Assembly (NCBI RefSeq): GCF_014192275.1
Contig: NZ_JACHXR010000001.1
Coordinates: 124,001-188,000, forward strand
Source: Halomonas stenophila
GTDB lineage: Bacteria > Pseudomonadota > Gammaproteobacteria > Pseudomonadales > Halomonadaceae
Direction of reading: 5' to 3'
DNA: 64,000 bases
Both the position numbers and the translations under genes were made by a program. Below the pieces are notes generated by a model. The model was not told the origin of the DNA. It made no database searches and worked only from the letters and a program-made list of their open reading frames with translations. Positions 8,683 through 18,608 of the stretch are shown in pieces (positions within the stretch are counted from its first letter, which is position 1; each line of letters starts with the position of its first letter).

Positions 8683-11517
8683 ATGCAACAAGGCATAATG
8701 GAGTTGATGTGGCGCTCCTCCCACGTCAGTGGCAGTAATGTCCACTATGTGGAAGCGCTCTACGAGCAGTACCTCGATGATCCCTCTGCCGTTCCCGACG
8801 AATGGCGCCAGTACTTCGACCAACTGCCGAGACCCGACGGCAGCGCCACCAGCGACGTTCCGCTTGCCCCGACCCGAGAACAGTTCTATCAGCTAGGCCG
8901 TCAGCGCCGCACCGCCCAGGCCGCCGCCGCCACCGAGAGTGACGCGAGCCGCAAGCAGGTCAAGGTGCTGCAGCTGATCAACGCCTACCGCTTCCGCGGG
9001 CACCAGAAGGCCAAGATCGACCCCCTCGACCTGCGCAGCCCGATCCCGGTGCCCGACCTGGACCTGTCCTTCCACCAGCTCTCCAAGGCGGATCTGGACA
9101 CCGAGTTCCAGACCGGCTCCTTCTTCCTCGGCGTGGACAAGGCGCCGCTCAAGGAGATCGTCGAGGCGCTGGAGCAGACCTATTGCCGCAGCATCGGCTG
9201 CGAGATCATGCATATCGTCGACACCGAGGAGAAGCGCTGGCTGCAGCAGCGCTTCGAGTCGGTGCGCAGCGCCCCGAAGTTCAGCGACGAGGTGCGCAAG
9301 CACGTGCTGGAGCGCTTGACCGCCGCCGAGGGCCTGGAGAGCTACCTGGCCTCCAAGTACCCGGGCACCAAGCGCTTCGGCCTGGAGGGCGGCGAGTCCT
9401 TCATCCCCATGATGGACGAGCTGATCCAGCGCGCCGGGGGCTACGGCACCAAGGAAGTGGTGATCGGCATGGCCCACCGCGGGCGTCTCAACGTGCTGGT
9501 CAACATCCTCGGCAAGAACCCCTCCGAGCTGATCGACGAGTTCGACGGCAAGAAGGTGGTCGAGCGCGGGTCCGGTGACGTCAAGTACCACCAGGGCTTC
9601 AGCTCGAACGTCATGACGCCGGGCGGCGAGGTCCACCTGGCGCTGTCGTTCAACCCCTCCCACCTGGAGATCGTCGCGCCGGTGGTGGAGGGCTCGGTGC
9701 GGGCCCGACAGGATCGCCGCAACGACCATGAGGGCGGCAAGGTGCTGCCGATCAACGTGCACGGTGATGCGGCCTTCGCCGGCCAGGGCGTGGTCATGGA
9801 GACCTTCCAGATGTCCCAGACCCGCGCCTATCGCACCGGCGGCACGCTGCACATCGTGATCAACAACCAGGTGGGCTTCACCACCTCGCACCCGGAAGAC
9901 TCGCGCTCCACCGAGTACTGCACCGATATCGCCAAGATGGTCCAGGCGCCGATCTTCCACGTCAACGGCGACGATCCCGATGCCGTGCTGCACGCCACCC
10001 AGGTGGCGCTGGACTACCGCCAGCAGTTCAAGAAGGACGTGGTCATCGATCTGGTCTGCTATCGCCGCCGCGGCCACAACGAGGCGGACGAGCCCTCCGG
10101 CACCCAGCCGATGATGTACGGCAAGATCAAGGATCACCCGTCCTCGCGGTCCCGCTACATCGAGCGGCTGGTCAAGGAGGGGCTGCTCAGCGACGACGAC
10201 GCCAAGGCCATGATGGAGAAGTACCGGGACGACCTGGTGGCCGGCAACCACGTCGCCAATGCCCTGGTGCAGAAACCCAACACGGCGTTGTTCGTCAACT
10301 GGAAGCCCTACCTGGGCCACGAATGGTCCGGGCACACCGATACCAGCTTCGACCTCAAGCGCCTGCAGCACCTGGCGGCGCGCATGTGCGAGATCCCCGA
10401 TGGCGTCGCCGTCCAGCGCCAGGTGGCCAAGATCTATGACGATCGCCGCAAGATGCAGGCCGGCGGCATGGCGACCAACTGGGGCTTCGCCGAGACCCTG
10501 GCCTACGCCACCCTGCTCGATCAGGGCCATCCGGTCCGCCTGACCGGCCAGGACGTGGGACGCGGCACCTTCTCGCACCGCCATGCGGTGGTGCACAACC
10601 AGAAGGACGGCTCCACCTACGTGCCGCTGCAGCACCTGACGGACGGCCAGCCACGCTTCACCATCCACGATTCCTTCCTGTCGGAAGAGGCGGTGCTGGC
10701 CTTCGAGTACGGCTACGCGACCACGGCGCCCAACGACCTGGTGATCTGGGAAGCCCAGTTCGGCGACTTCTTCAACGGCGCCCAGGTGGTGGTCGACCAG
10801 TTCATCTCCTCCGGCGAGACCAAGTGGGAGCGCCTGTGTGGCCTGACCATGCTGCTGCCTCATGGCTACGAGGGGCAGGGCCCCGAGCATTCCTCGGCGC
10901 GCCTCGAGCGCTTCCTGCAGCTGTGCGCCGAGCACAACATGCAGGTCTGCGTGCCGACCACCCCGGCCCAGATCTTCCATCTGCTGCGCCGCCAGGTGAT
11001 CCGCAAGCTGAGAAAGCCGCTGGTGGTGATGTCGCCCAAGAGCCTGCTGCGCCACAAGGAGGCCACCTCCAGCCTCGACGAGCTGGCCAACGGCACCTTC
11101 CAGATGGTGCTGCCCGATCAGGGGGAGCGTGAGGCGAAGCCGATCGAGCGCATCATCCTGTGTGCCGGCAAGGTCTACTACGACCTGGCCAACTGGCGCG
11201 AGGAGAACGCCCGGGACGACGTGGCCATCCTGCGCCTGGAGCAGCTCTACCCCTTCCCCGAGGAGGAGCTGTTCGAGGCGATCCAGGACTACACCAACGT
11301 CACCGAGGTGGTGTGGTGCCAGGAGGAACCGCTCAACCAGGGCGCCTGGTACCCCAGCCAGCACCACATGCGCAGCGTGGCCGAACGCCTCAAGGTGGGC
11401 CTGGGCGGCAAGCTCAAGTTCGCCGGCCGTCCGGCCTCGGCGGCACCCGCGGCGGGCTACATGTCCGTGCATACCGAACAGCAGCGCCAGCTGGTGGAAG
11501 ACGCCTTCAACCTCTAA
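8683..11517 (+). CDS. sucA: 2-oxoglutarate dehydrogenase E1 component
   Basis: Thiamine-diphosphate-dependent decarboxylase of the 2-oxoglutarate dehydrogenase complex, turning 2-oxoglutarate into a succinyl group on the lipoyl arm of SucB. The start at 8683 gives 944 residues beginning MQQGIMELMWRSSHVSGSN, which fits the SucA N-terminus. An upstream ATG at 8620 adds 21 unlikely residues. The segments HRGRLNVLVNILGK, GDAAFAGQG and the TPP-binding GDDPDAVLHATQVALDYR region are visible, as are the C-terminal transketolase-like domains (GQDVGRGTFSHRHAV). Its own promoter is not obvious. sucB follows after 42 bases. Confidence 0.96.
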   Translation: MQQGIMELMWRSSHVSGSNVHYVEALYEQYLDDPSAVPDEWRQYFDQLPRPDGSATSDVPLAPTREQFYQLGRQRRTAQAAAATESDASRKQVKVLQLINAYRFRGHQKAKIDPLDLRSPIPVPDLDLSFHQLSKADLDTEFQTGSFFLGVDKAPLKEIVEALEQTYCRSIGCEIMHIVDTEEKRWLQQRFESVRSAPKFSDEVRKHVLERLTAAEGLESYLASKYPGTKRFGLEGGESFIPMMDELIQRAGGYGTKEVVIGMAHRGRLNVLVNILGKNPSELIDEFDGKKVVERGSGDVKYHQGFSSNVMTPGGEVHLALSFNPSHLEIVAPVVEGSVRARQDRRNDHEGGKVLPINVHGDAAFAGQGVVMETFQMSQTRAYRTGGTLHIVINNQVGFTTSHPEDSRSTEYCTDIAKMVQAPIFHVNGDDPDAVLHATQVALDYRQQFKKDVVIDLVCYRRRGHNEADEPSGTQPMMYGKIKDHPSSRSRYIERLVKEGLLSDDDAKAMMEKYRDDLVAGNHVANALVQKPNTALFVNWKPYLGHEWSGHTDTSFDLKRLQHLAARMCEIPDGVAVQRQVAKIYDDRRKMQAGGMATNWGFAETLAYATLLDQGHPVRLTGQDVGRGTFSHRHAVVHNQKDGSTYVPLQHLTDGQPRFTIHDSFLSEEAVLAFEYGYATTAPNDLVIWEAQFGDFFNGAQVVVDQFISSGETKWERLCGLTMLLPHGYEGQGPEHSSARLERFLQLCAEHNMQVCVPTTPAQIFHLLRRQVIRKLRKPLVVMSPKSLLRHKEATSSLDELANGTFQMVLPDQGEREAKPIERIILCAGKVYYDLANWREENARDDVAILRLEQLYPFPEEELFEAIQDYTNVTEVVWCQEEPLNQGAWYPSQHHMRSVAERLKVGLGGKLKFAGRPASAAPAAGYMSVHTEQQRQLVEDAFNL

Positions 11518-11559
11518 GGCAGCCCACCGGGACGAGAGAGAACACACAAGGGAAACGAC

Positions 11560-13152
11560 ATGGCTACCGAGATCAAGGCACCCACCTTTCCGGAATCCGT
11601 TGCCGAAGGCAGCGTGGCCGCCTGGCACAAGAAGCCGGGCGACAGCGTCGAGCGTGACGAGCTGATCGTCGAGATCGAGACCGACAAGGTGGTGCTCGAG
11701 GTCGTGGCACCCGAGGCCGGCACCCTCTCCGAGGTGCTGGTGGAGGAAGGCGATACCGTGGAGTCCGAGCAGGTGCTGGGCCGCATCGGCGAGGGCGCCG
11801 CGAGCGGCGGCGAGAAGGGCGGTGCCGAGGCCGCGTCCGAGTCACCGGCCAAGCCCGAGCCCGAGCCCGAGGCCAAGCCCGAGCCCGAGCCCGAGGCCAA
11901 GCCCGAGGCCGAGGCGCCTGCCGGCGGCGGCCAGCAGCACGAGGTGAAGGCCCCGACCTTCCCCGAGTCCATCCAGGAAGGCACGGTGGCCAGCTGGAAC
12001 AAGCAGGTCGGTGAGGCGGTCAAGCGCGACGAGGTGCTCGCCGAGATCGAGACCGACAAGGTGGTGCTCGAGGTGGTGGCGCCGGCCGATGGCGCGCTGT
12101 CCGAGATCAAGGCCGAGGAGGGCAGCCAGGTCGAGTCCGAGGCCGTGCTCGCGCTGTTCACCGAGGGGGCCGGCGGCGAGGTCGCCCCGGCCGCCGGTGA
12201 GGGCAGGGCCGCGGCGTCCGCCGATGACGGCGCCAGCGACGAGAAGGTCGGCGACAAGATCCTGGCCCCGGCCGCTCGCAAGCTGGTCGCCGAGCACGAC
12301 CTCGACGTCGCCAGGATCGAAGGGACCGGCAAGGGGGGCCGCATCCTCAAGGAAGATGTCCAGAAGGCCGTCAAGGACGGCTCCGCCAAGAAGGCCGCCA
12401 AGCCGGCCGGTGCCAAGGCCGCCGCGGCGCCGGCCCCGGCCGTCGAGGGCGAGCGCCCCGAGAAGCGCGTGCCGATGACGCGTCTGCGCAAGACCATCGC
12501 CAAGCGCCTGGTCGAGGCCCAGCAGACCGCCGCCATGCTGACCACCTACAACGAGGTGGACATGGGCGCGGTCATGGACCTGCGGTCCCAGTACAAGGAC
12601 TCCTTCCTCAAGGCCCACGACACCAAGCTCGGCTTCATGGGCTTCTTCGTCAAGGCGGCCTCCGAGGCGCTCAAGCGCTTCCCGGACGTCAACGCCTCCA
12701 TCGATGGCACCGACATCGTCTATCACGGCTACCAGGACATCGGCGTGGCCGTGTCCACCGACCGTGGCCTGGTCGTGCCGGTGCTGCGCGATACCGACAG
12801 CATGAAGATCGCCGACGTCGAGAAGGGCATCGTCGATTTCGGCAAGCGGGCCCGCGACGGCAAGCTCGGCATCGACGAGATGCAGGGTGGCACCTTCACC
12901 ATCACCAACGGCGGTATCTTCGGCTCGCTGATGTCGACGCCGATCCTCAACCCGCCGCAGACCGCCATCCTGGGCATGCACAAGATCCAGGAGCGGCCCA
13001 TGGCGGTGAACGGCCAGGTCGAGATCCGTCCGATGATGTACCTGGCGCTGTCATACGATCACCGCATGATCGACGGCAAGGACGCGGTCCAGTTCCTGGT
13101 GACCCTCAAGGAACTGCTCGAGGATCCGGCGCGCCTGCTGCTGGATATCTGA
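11560..13152 (+). CDS. sucB: 2-oxoglutarate dehydrogenase E2 (dihydrolipoyl succinyltransferase) with two lipoyl domains
   Basis: Core of the 2-oxoglutarate dehydrogenase complex. It transfers succinyl groups from lipoyl-lysine to CoA. It has 530 residues, clearly longer than the roughly 400 of E. coli SucB. Lipoyl domain 1 is at about 1-75 (Lys43 in [11 protein letters not shown]). A Pro/Glu/Lys/Ala linker spans 96-125, and lipoyl domain 2 is at about 128-203 (Lys167 in the identical motif). The E1/E3-binding domain is near 231-265 ([16 protein letters not shown]) and the catalytic domain at 300-530, with [14 protein letters not shown] at the active site. The extra lipoyl domain is an in-frame duplication. 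The order between sucA and lpd fixes the role as SucB rather than AceF. Confidence 0.95.
   Translation: MATEIKAPTFPESVAEGSVAAWHKKPGDSVERDELIVEIETDKVVLEVVAPEAGTLSEVLVEEGDTVESEQVLGRIGEGAASGGEKGGAEAASESPAKPEPEPEAKPEPEPEAKPEAEAPAGGGQQHEVKAPTFPESIQEGTVASWNKQVGEAVKRDEVLAEIETDKVVLEVVAPADGALSEIKAEEGSQVESEAVLALFTEGAGGEVAPAAGEGRAAASADDGASDEKVGDKILAPAARKLVAEHDLDVARIEGTGKGGRILKEDVQKAVKDGSAKKAAKPAGAKAAAAPAPAVEGERPEKRVPMTRLRKTIAKRLVEAQQTAAMLTTYNEVDMGAVMDLRSQYKDSFLKAHDTKLGFMGFFVKAASEALKRFPDVNASIDGTDIVYHGYQDIGVAVSTDRGLVVPVLRDTDSMKIADVEKGIVDFGKRARDGKLGIDEMQGGTFTITNGGIFGSLMSTPILNPPQTAILGMHKIQERPMAVNGQVEIRPMMYLALSYDHRMIDGKDAVQFLVTLKELLEDPARLLLDI
11851..11910 (+). repeat. 24-bp tandem repeat in the sucB linker
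   Basis: Two perfect copies of a 24-base unit (11851-11874, 11875-11898) plus a partial third, encoding the KPEPEPEA linker repeats between the lipoyl domains. It is likely to vary in copy number between strains. Confidence 0.85.
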
Positions 13153-14640
<1,488 letters not shown>

Positions 14641-14648
14641 GACAACAA

Positions 14649-14668
14649 GCGCCGCCCGCGGGCGGCGC
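14649..14668 (+). terminator. GC hairpin between lpd and sucC
   Basis: GCGCCGCCC-GC-GGGCGGCGC directly after lpd. No T-run follows, so it may protect or attenuate the message rather than end it. Confidence 0.45.
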
Positions 14669-14777
14669 ATCCCTTCCGGCCACGTATCGGGAGGGGTCGG
14701 TGGTAGCCTGACCCTCGCGCCGCCCGGGCGCCGTCACGGTTACCGTTCGAGTCACATGCAACCAATGGCATGAATCG

Positions 14778-15944
14778 ATGAACCTTCACGAGTATCAGAG
14801 CAAGCAGCTGTTTGCCGACTATGGTCTGCCGGTTTCCAAGGGCTTCGCCGTCGACACCCCGGAAGAGGCGGCGGAAGCCTGCAAGAAGATCGGTGGCGAG
14901 ATGTGGGTCGTCAAGGCCCAGGTGCATGCCGGGGGTCGCGGCAAGGCCGGCGGCGTCAAGCTGATCAAGAGCCCGGAGGAGGCCAAGGCCTTCGCCGAGC
15001 AGTGGCTGGGCAAGAACCTGGTGACCTTCCAGACCGACGAGCACGGTCAGCCGGTCGCCAAGATCCTGGTCGAGAACTGCACCGACATCGCCAACGAGCT
15101 CTACCTGGGGGCCGTGGTCGACCGCGCCACTCGCCGCGTGGTCTTCATGGCCTCCACCGAGGGCGGCGTGGAAATCGAGAAGGTCGCCGAGGAGACCCCC
15201 GAGAAGATCCTCAAGGCCGAGATCGACCCGCTGGTCGGCGCCCAGCCGTACCAGGCGCGTGAGCTGGCCTTCGCCCTGGGCCTCTCCGGCGACCAGGTCA
15301 AGCAGTTCACCAAGATCTTCCTGGGTCTGTCCAAGCTGTTCCACGACAAGGATCTGGCGCTGCTCGAGATCAACCCGTTGGTGATCACCGACGAGGGCAA
15401 CCTGCACTGCCTCGACGCCAAGATCAACCTGGATGGCAACGCGCTGTACCGTCACCCGGACCTGCAGGCCATGCGCGACCCCTCCCAGGAGGATTCCCGC
15501 GAGTCCGAGGCCGCGGCCTGGGACCTGAACTACGTGGCCCTGGACGGCAACATCGGCTGCATGGTCAACGGTGCCGGCCTGGCCATGGGCACCATGGACA
15601 TCATCAAGCTCAACGGCGGCCAGCCGGCCAACTTCCTCGACGTGGGGGGCGGGGCGACCAAGGAGCGGGTGGCCGAGGCATTCAAGATCATCCTCTCCGA
15701 CGATTCCGTGAAGGCCGTGCTGGTCAACATCTTCGGCGGCATCGTGCGCTGCGACATGATCGCCGAGGGCATCATCGGCGCCGTCGAGCAGGTCGGTGTC
15801 AACGTGCCGGTGGTGGTGCGTCTCGAGGGTAACAACGCCGAGCTGGGTGCCGAGAAACTGGCCTCCAGCGGTCTGAACATCATCGCTGCCAAGAGCCTCA
15901 CCGATGCGGCTCAGCAGGTCGTCAAGGCAGCGGAGGGCAAGTAA
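14778..15944 (+). CDS. sucC: succinyl-CoA synthetase beta subunit
   Basis: ATP-grasp subunit that, with SucD, makes succinate, ATP and CoA from succinyl-CoA. It has 388 residues, the normal length, beginning [20 protein letters not shown]. The ATP-grasp domain shows [18 protein letters not shown]. The C-terminal CoA-ligase domain has [17 protein letters not shown] and [16 protein letters not shown]. Its stop overlaps the sucD start by one base (TAATG), showing tight coupling. The 137-base gap before it could hold a separate promoter, but I see no clear one. Confidence 0.97.
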   Translation: MNLHEYQSKQLFADYGLPVSKGFAVDTPEEAAEACKKIGGEMWVVKAQVHAGGRGKAGGVKLIKSPEEAKAFAEQWLGKNLVTFQTDEHGQPVAKILVENCTDIANELYLGAVVDRATRRVVFMASTEGGVEIEKVAEETPEKILKAEIDPLVGAQPYQARELAFALGLSGDQVKQFTKIFLGLSKLFHDKDLALLEINPLVITDEGNLHCLDAKINLDGNALYRHPDLQAMRDPSQEDSRESEAAAWDLNYVALDGNIGCMVNGAGLAMGTMDIIKLNGGQPANFLDVGGGATKERVAEAFKIILSDDSVKAVLVNIFGGIVRCDMIAEGIIGAVEQVGVNVPVVVRLEGNNAELGAEKLASSGLNIIAAKSLTDAAQQVVKAAEGK

Positions 15945-16816
15945 TGAGCATCCTGATCGACAAGAACACCAAGGTCATCTGCCAGGGCTTCACCGGCGGC
16001 CAGGGGACCTTCCACTCCGAGCAGGCGATCGCCTACGGTACCCAGATGGTCGGCGGCGTGACCCCGGGCAAGGGCGGCCAGGAGCACCTGGGCCTGCCGG
16101 TGTTCAACACCGTCAAGGAAGCCGTGGCCGAGACCGGCGCCGAGGCCAGCGTGATCTACGTGCCGGCCCCGTTCTGCAAGGACTCGATCCTCGAGGCCGC
16201 CAATGCCGGCGTCAAGCTGATCGTGTGCATCACCGAGGGCATCCCGACGCTTGACATGCTCGACGTCAAGGTCAAGTGCGACGAGCTGGGCGTGCGCCTG
16301 ATCGGCCCCAACTGCCCCGGCGTGATCACCCCGGGCGAGTGCAAGATCGGCATCATGCCGGGCCATATCCACCAGCCCGGCAAGGTCGGCATCGTGTCGC
16401 GTTCCGGCACCCTGACCTACGAGGCGGTCAAGCAGACCACCGACCACGGCTTCGGCCAGTCCACCTGCGTGGGCATCGGCGGCGACCCCATCCCGGGCTC
16501 CACCTTCATCGACATCCTCGAGCAGTTCGAGAAGGATCCGGCCACCGAGGCCATCGTGATGATCGGCGAGATCGGCGGCACCGCCGAGGAAGAGGCCGCG
16601 GCCTATATCAAGGCCAACGTCTCCAAGCCGGTTGTGTCCTACATCGCCGGCGTCACCGCGCCTCCCGGCAAGCGCATGGGCCATGCCGGTGCCATCATCG
16701 CCGGTGGCAAGGGCACCGCGGACGAGAAGTTCGGCGCCCTGGAGGCCGCGGGCGTGAAGACCGTGCGCTCCCTGGCCGAGATCGGCGATGCCCTGAAGGA
16801 GGCCGCCGGCTGGTAA
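15944..16816 (+). CDS. sucD: succinyl-CoA synthetase alpha subunit
   Basis: CoA-binding subunit of succinyl-CoA synthetase. It carries the phosphohistidine, visible in [17 protein letters not shown] near residue 245. It has 290 residues, the family length. The N-terminal Rossmann CoA site includes [17 protein letters not shown], and [20 protein letters not shown] follows in the middle. It is the last gene of the suc cluster, followed 26 bases later by a strong terminator. Confidence 0.97.
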   Translation: MSILIDKNTKVICQGFTGGQGTFHSEQAIAYGTQMVGGVTPGKGGQEHLGLPVFNTVKEAVAETGAEASVIYVPAPFCKDSILEAANAGVKLIVCITEGIPTLDMLDVKVKCDELGVRLIGPNCPGVITPGECKIGIMPGHIHQPGKVGIVSRSGTLTYEAVKQTTDHGFGQSTCVGIGGDPIPGSTFIDILEQFEKDPATEAIVMIGEIGGTAEEEAAAYIKANVSKPVVSYIAGVTAPPGKRMGHAGAIIAGGKGTADEKFGALEAAGVKTVRSLAEIGDALKEAAGW

Positions 16817-16842
16817 GCCGAGCCATCCTGCCGGTAGCGCAC

Positions 16843-16869
16843 AAAGGGCACCCTCGGGTGCCCTTTTTC
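16843..16869. terminator. bidirectional intrinsic terminator
   Basis: AAAGGGCACCC and GGGTGCCCTTTTT form an 11-pair hairpin with a T-run, between convergent sucD and siaD. It ends the suc message and, on the other strand, with AAA reading as TTT, probably the sia message. Confidence 0.9.
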
Positions 16870-16888
16870 GTCGCCGCGCGGTGGCGGC

Positions 16889-17677
16889 TCAGTCGGCGGT
16901 GCGCCAGCGATCCCGCCCCTCGCGCTTGGCCTCGAGCAGGGCCTCGTCGGCGCGCTGGATGGTCGTCGCATAGTCGTCGTCGAGGCGATGCTGGGCCACC
17001 CCGACGCTGGCGGTGAGGCGCAGCCGCTCGCCCTCGAAGGTGACGCTCAGGGCGCGGAGCCGCTCGCACAGCCGGGCCACCAGGGTCTCCGCCTGGTCCA
17101 GCGAGGTGGCCGGCAGCACCACCAGGAATTCCTCGCCGCCCCAGCGGGCGCAGTGATCGGCCCCGCGCAGCTCGCTGGCCAGGGTCTTGGCCAGGGCGAC
17201 CAGCAGGCGGTCCCCGGCCGCATGGCCGTGGTGGTCATTGATGCGCTTGAAATGGTCGATGTCGATCATGGCCAGGGTGAACACGCGTCCATGACGGTGT
17301 GCGTCCGCCGCCAGGCGCTGGAGCTGCTCGTGGAGCAGGCGACGGTTGGCCAGGCCGGTCAGCGGGTCCAGGGTCGCGGCGTCCGCCAGGGCGGCGTTGC
17401 GCTCGCGCAGCAGCGCCTGGTAGCGGTCGGCGATGCGCGACAGCTTGCGCTGGCGCTTGAGCTGGCGCTGCAACTGGTGACGCGTGGCATGGAGATCCTC
17501 GTGGGCGGTCTGCTGGAAGCCGTCGGCAATGCTGATCAGGCGCTCGAGGCGCTCGCGCTGTTCCAGGTGGTGGGCATAGAGCTGGCTCAGGGCCTCGTGC
17601 AGCGGATGCCCCCGATAGGCGTCGCTGTCGATCAGCGCCGCCACCCGGTCGAGAAGCGCCTGGTCCTGGGGCGTCAT
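16889..17677 (-). CDS. siaD: diguanylate cyclase, SiaD-type
   Basis: Makes cyclic di-GMP from two GTP. It has 262 residues with no membrane segment. A helical N-terminal part (about 1-95) is followed by a GGDEF domain introduced by DPLTGLANRRLL. The active-site motif is WGGEEFLVVLP, a functional GGEEF variant. The inhibitory I-site RGAD lies five residues before it, so product inhibition is likely. It is the last gene of a four-gene operon whose order and overlaps match Pseudomonas siaABCD, where phospho-regulated SiaC binds and activates SiaD. Its ATG overlaps the siaC stop. Confidence 0.92.
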   Translation of the reverse strand: MTPQDQALLDRVAALIDSDAYRGHPLHEALSQLYAHHLEQRERLERLISIADGFQQTAHEDLHATRHQLQRQLKRQRKLSRIADRYQALLRERNAALADAATLDPLTGLANRRLLHEQLQRLAADAHRHGRVFTLAMIDIDHFKRINDHHGHAAGDRLLVALAKTLASELRGADHCARWGGEEFLVVLPATSLDQAETLVARLCERLRALSVTFEGERLRLTASVGVAQHRLDDDYATTIQRADEALLEAKREGRDRWRTAD

Positions 17678-18063
17678 GGGGAGGCCTGCATTGCCGTGAT
17701 GGCGAAGGGGTAGCTGCAGTCTTCCTTGAACTCCTCGGCGAGTTCGGCGATGCGCTCGTTGCGGCTGTCATAGCGCCAGATGACGCCGACCTCGCGACCA
17801 TTCTGGTGGGCCTCCTCCAGCAGGTCGAAGATATCCATCATCGCCTTCACCGAGCTGGTGTTGAGGTAGACGAGCCCGAGGTCGAGAGTGAGGGGGGTCG
17901 TGGCCCGGGCGAGGAAGGCTTCCGTCCAGTCGGTGACCTGGCGGAACAGCTCGTAGGAGTTCTCCGGATAGGAATCGCCTTGCATGCTGAGCCGGCCGGC
18001 CTGCCAGTCGCTCTGGATCGCGGGGGTGGACGAACTACCGGGAATGTTCAGATCTTGGATCAT
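17674..18063 (-). CDS. siaC: SiaC-type phospho-switch protein (DUF1987)
   Basis: A 129-residue soluble protein of the SiaC/DUF1987 family. In the studied Pseudomonas system, unphosphorylated SiaC stimulates the diguanylate cyclase SiaD, SiaB phosphorylates it on a threonine and SiaA removes the phosphate. The matching threonine is probably Thr69 in VYLNTSSVKAMMDIFD, a fully kept motif. The start at 18063 (MIQDLNIPGS) lies 14 bases after siaB, and the stop overlaps the siaD start by four bases. Function here is inferred from family and operon order. Confidence 0.9.
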   Translation of the reverse strand: MIQDLNIPGSSSTPAIQSDWQAGRLSMQGDSYPENSYELFRQVTDWTEAFLARATTPLTLDLGLVYLNTSSVKAMMDIFDLLEEAHQNGREVGVIWRYDSRNERIAELAEEFKEDCSYPFAITAMQASP

Positions 18064-18077
18064 GGGTAGGGTCCGGA

Positions 18078-18608
18078 TTAGATAGTGGCTGTCAGGCTAA
18101 AGAAGCTTAGCCCCGAGGGCAACGCCTGAAGCGAGGCCGCCAGTGGCTGGCTGGACTTGCGGGCCATATCGATCAGCCCCAACCCCGCACCGCTCTCGGC
18201 ATCCTCCCGGGGACGCCGCAACTGCTGTTTGTAGGCCTGCTTGAGTGCGGCGGCGTCGAGACTGGCCAGGCGTTCGACGGTCTCGACCAGGCGCCGCCCG
18301 TCGGCCGCTTCCACCAGGTTGCCCGCCGAGACCAGGTAATGCCCCTGGGGATCCCGGGCCACGGCCAGGGTGGCGGTGGCCGTGTGTTCGTCATAGCCCT
18401 GGCTGCGGGCATACTGGCGGATGTTCTGGGTCATCTCGATATAGACCGCGAACACGTCCATCGCCTCGGAGGGCGCCGCGGACTGGCTGTTCATGTAGTT
18501 GCGCAGCGCATGGCCGATCTCCTCGATCAGGCTGCGGGAGATCGGGCCGTTGAAGCACAGCATGATCCCTTGCTGCAGGTAGTTGTCGCGCAGTGTCAGC
18601 AGGTCCAT
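18078..18608 (-). CDS. siaB: SiaB-type SiaC kinase
   Basis: A 176-residue cytoplasmic protein matching SiaB, an atypical HATPase-like protein kinase that phosphorylates SiaC. An N-box-like segment EMTQNIRQYARSQG is near residue 60 and a glycine-rich ATP-lid-like segment GAGLGLIDMARK near 145. The start overlaps the 3' end of siaA by 13 bases, so the two are coupled. The kinase assignment follows the Pseudomonas SiaABCD system and is not proven by a textbook kinase motif. Confidence 0.88.
   Translation of the reverse strand: MDLLTLRDNYLQQGIMLCFNGPISRSLIEEIGHALRNYMNSQSAAPSEAMDVFAVYIEMTQNIRQYARSQGYDEHTATATLAVARDPQGHYLVSAGNLVEAADGRRLVETVERLASLDAAALKQAYKQQLRRPREDAESGAGLGLIDMARKSSQPLAASLQALPSGLSFFSLTATI

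Noticed and set aside
11851-11910. Short tandem repeats as a CRISPR array
   Set aside because: The repeats are in frame, encode the sucB linker and have no spacers.
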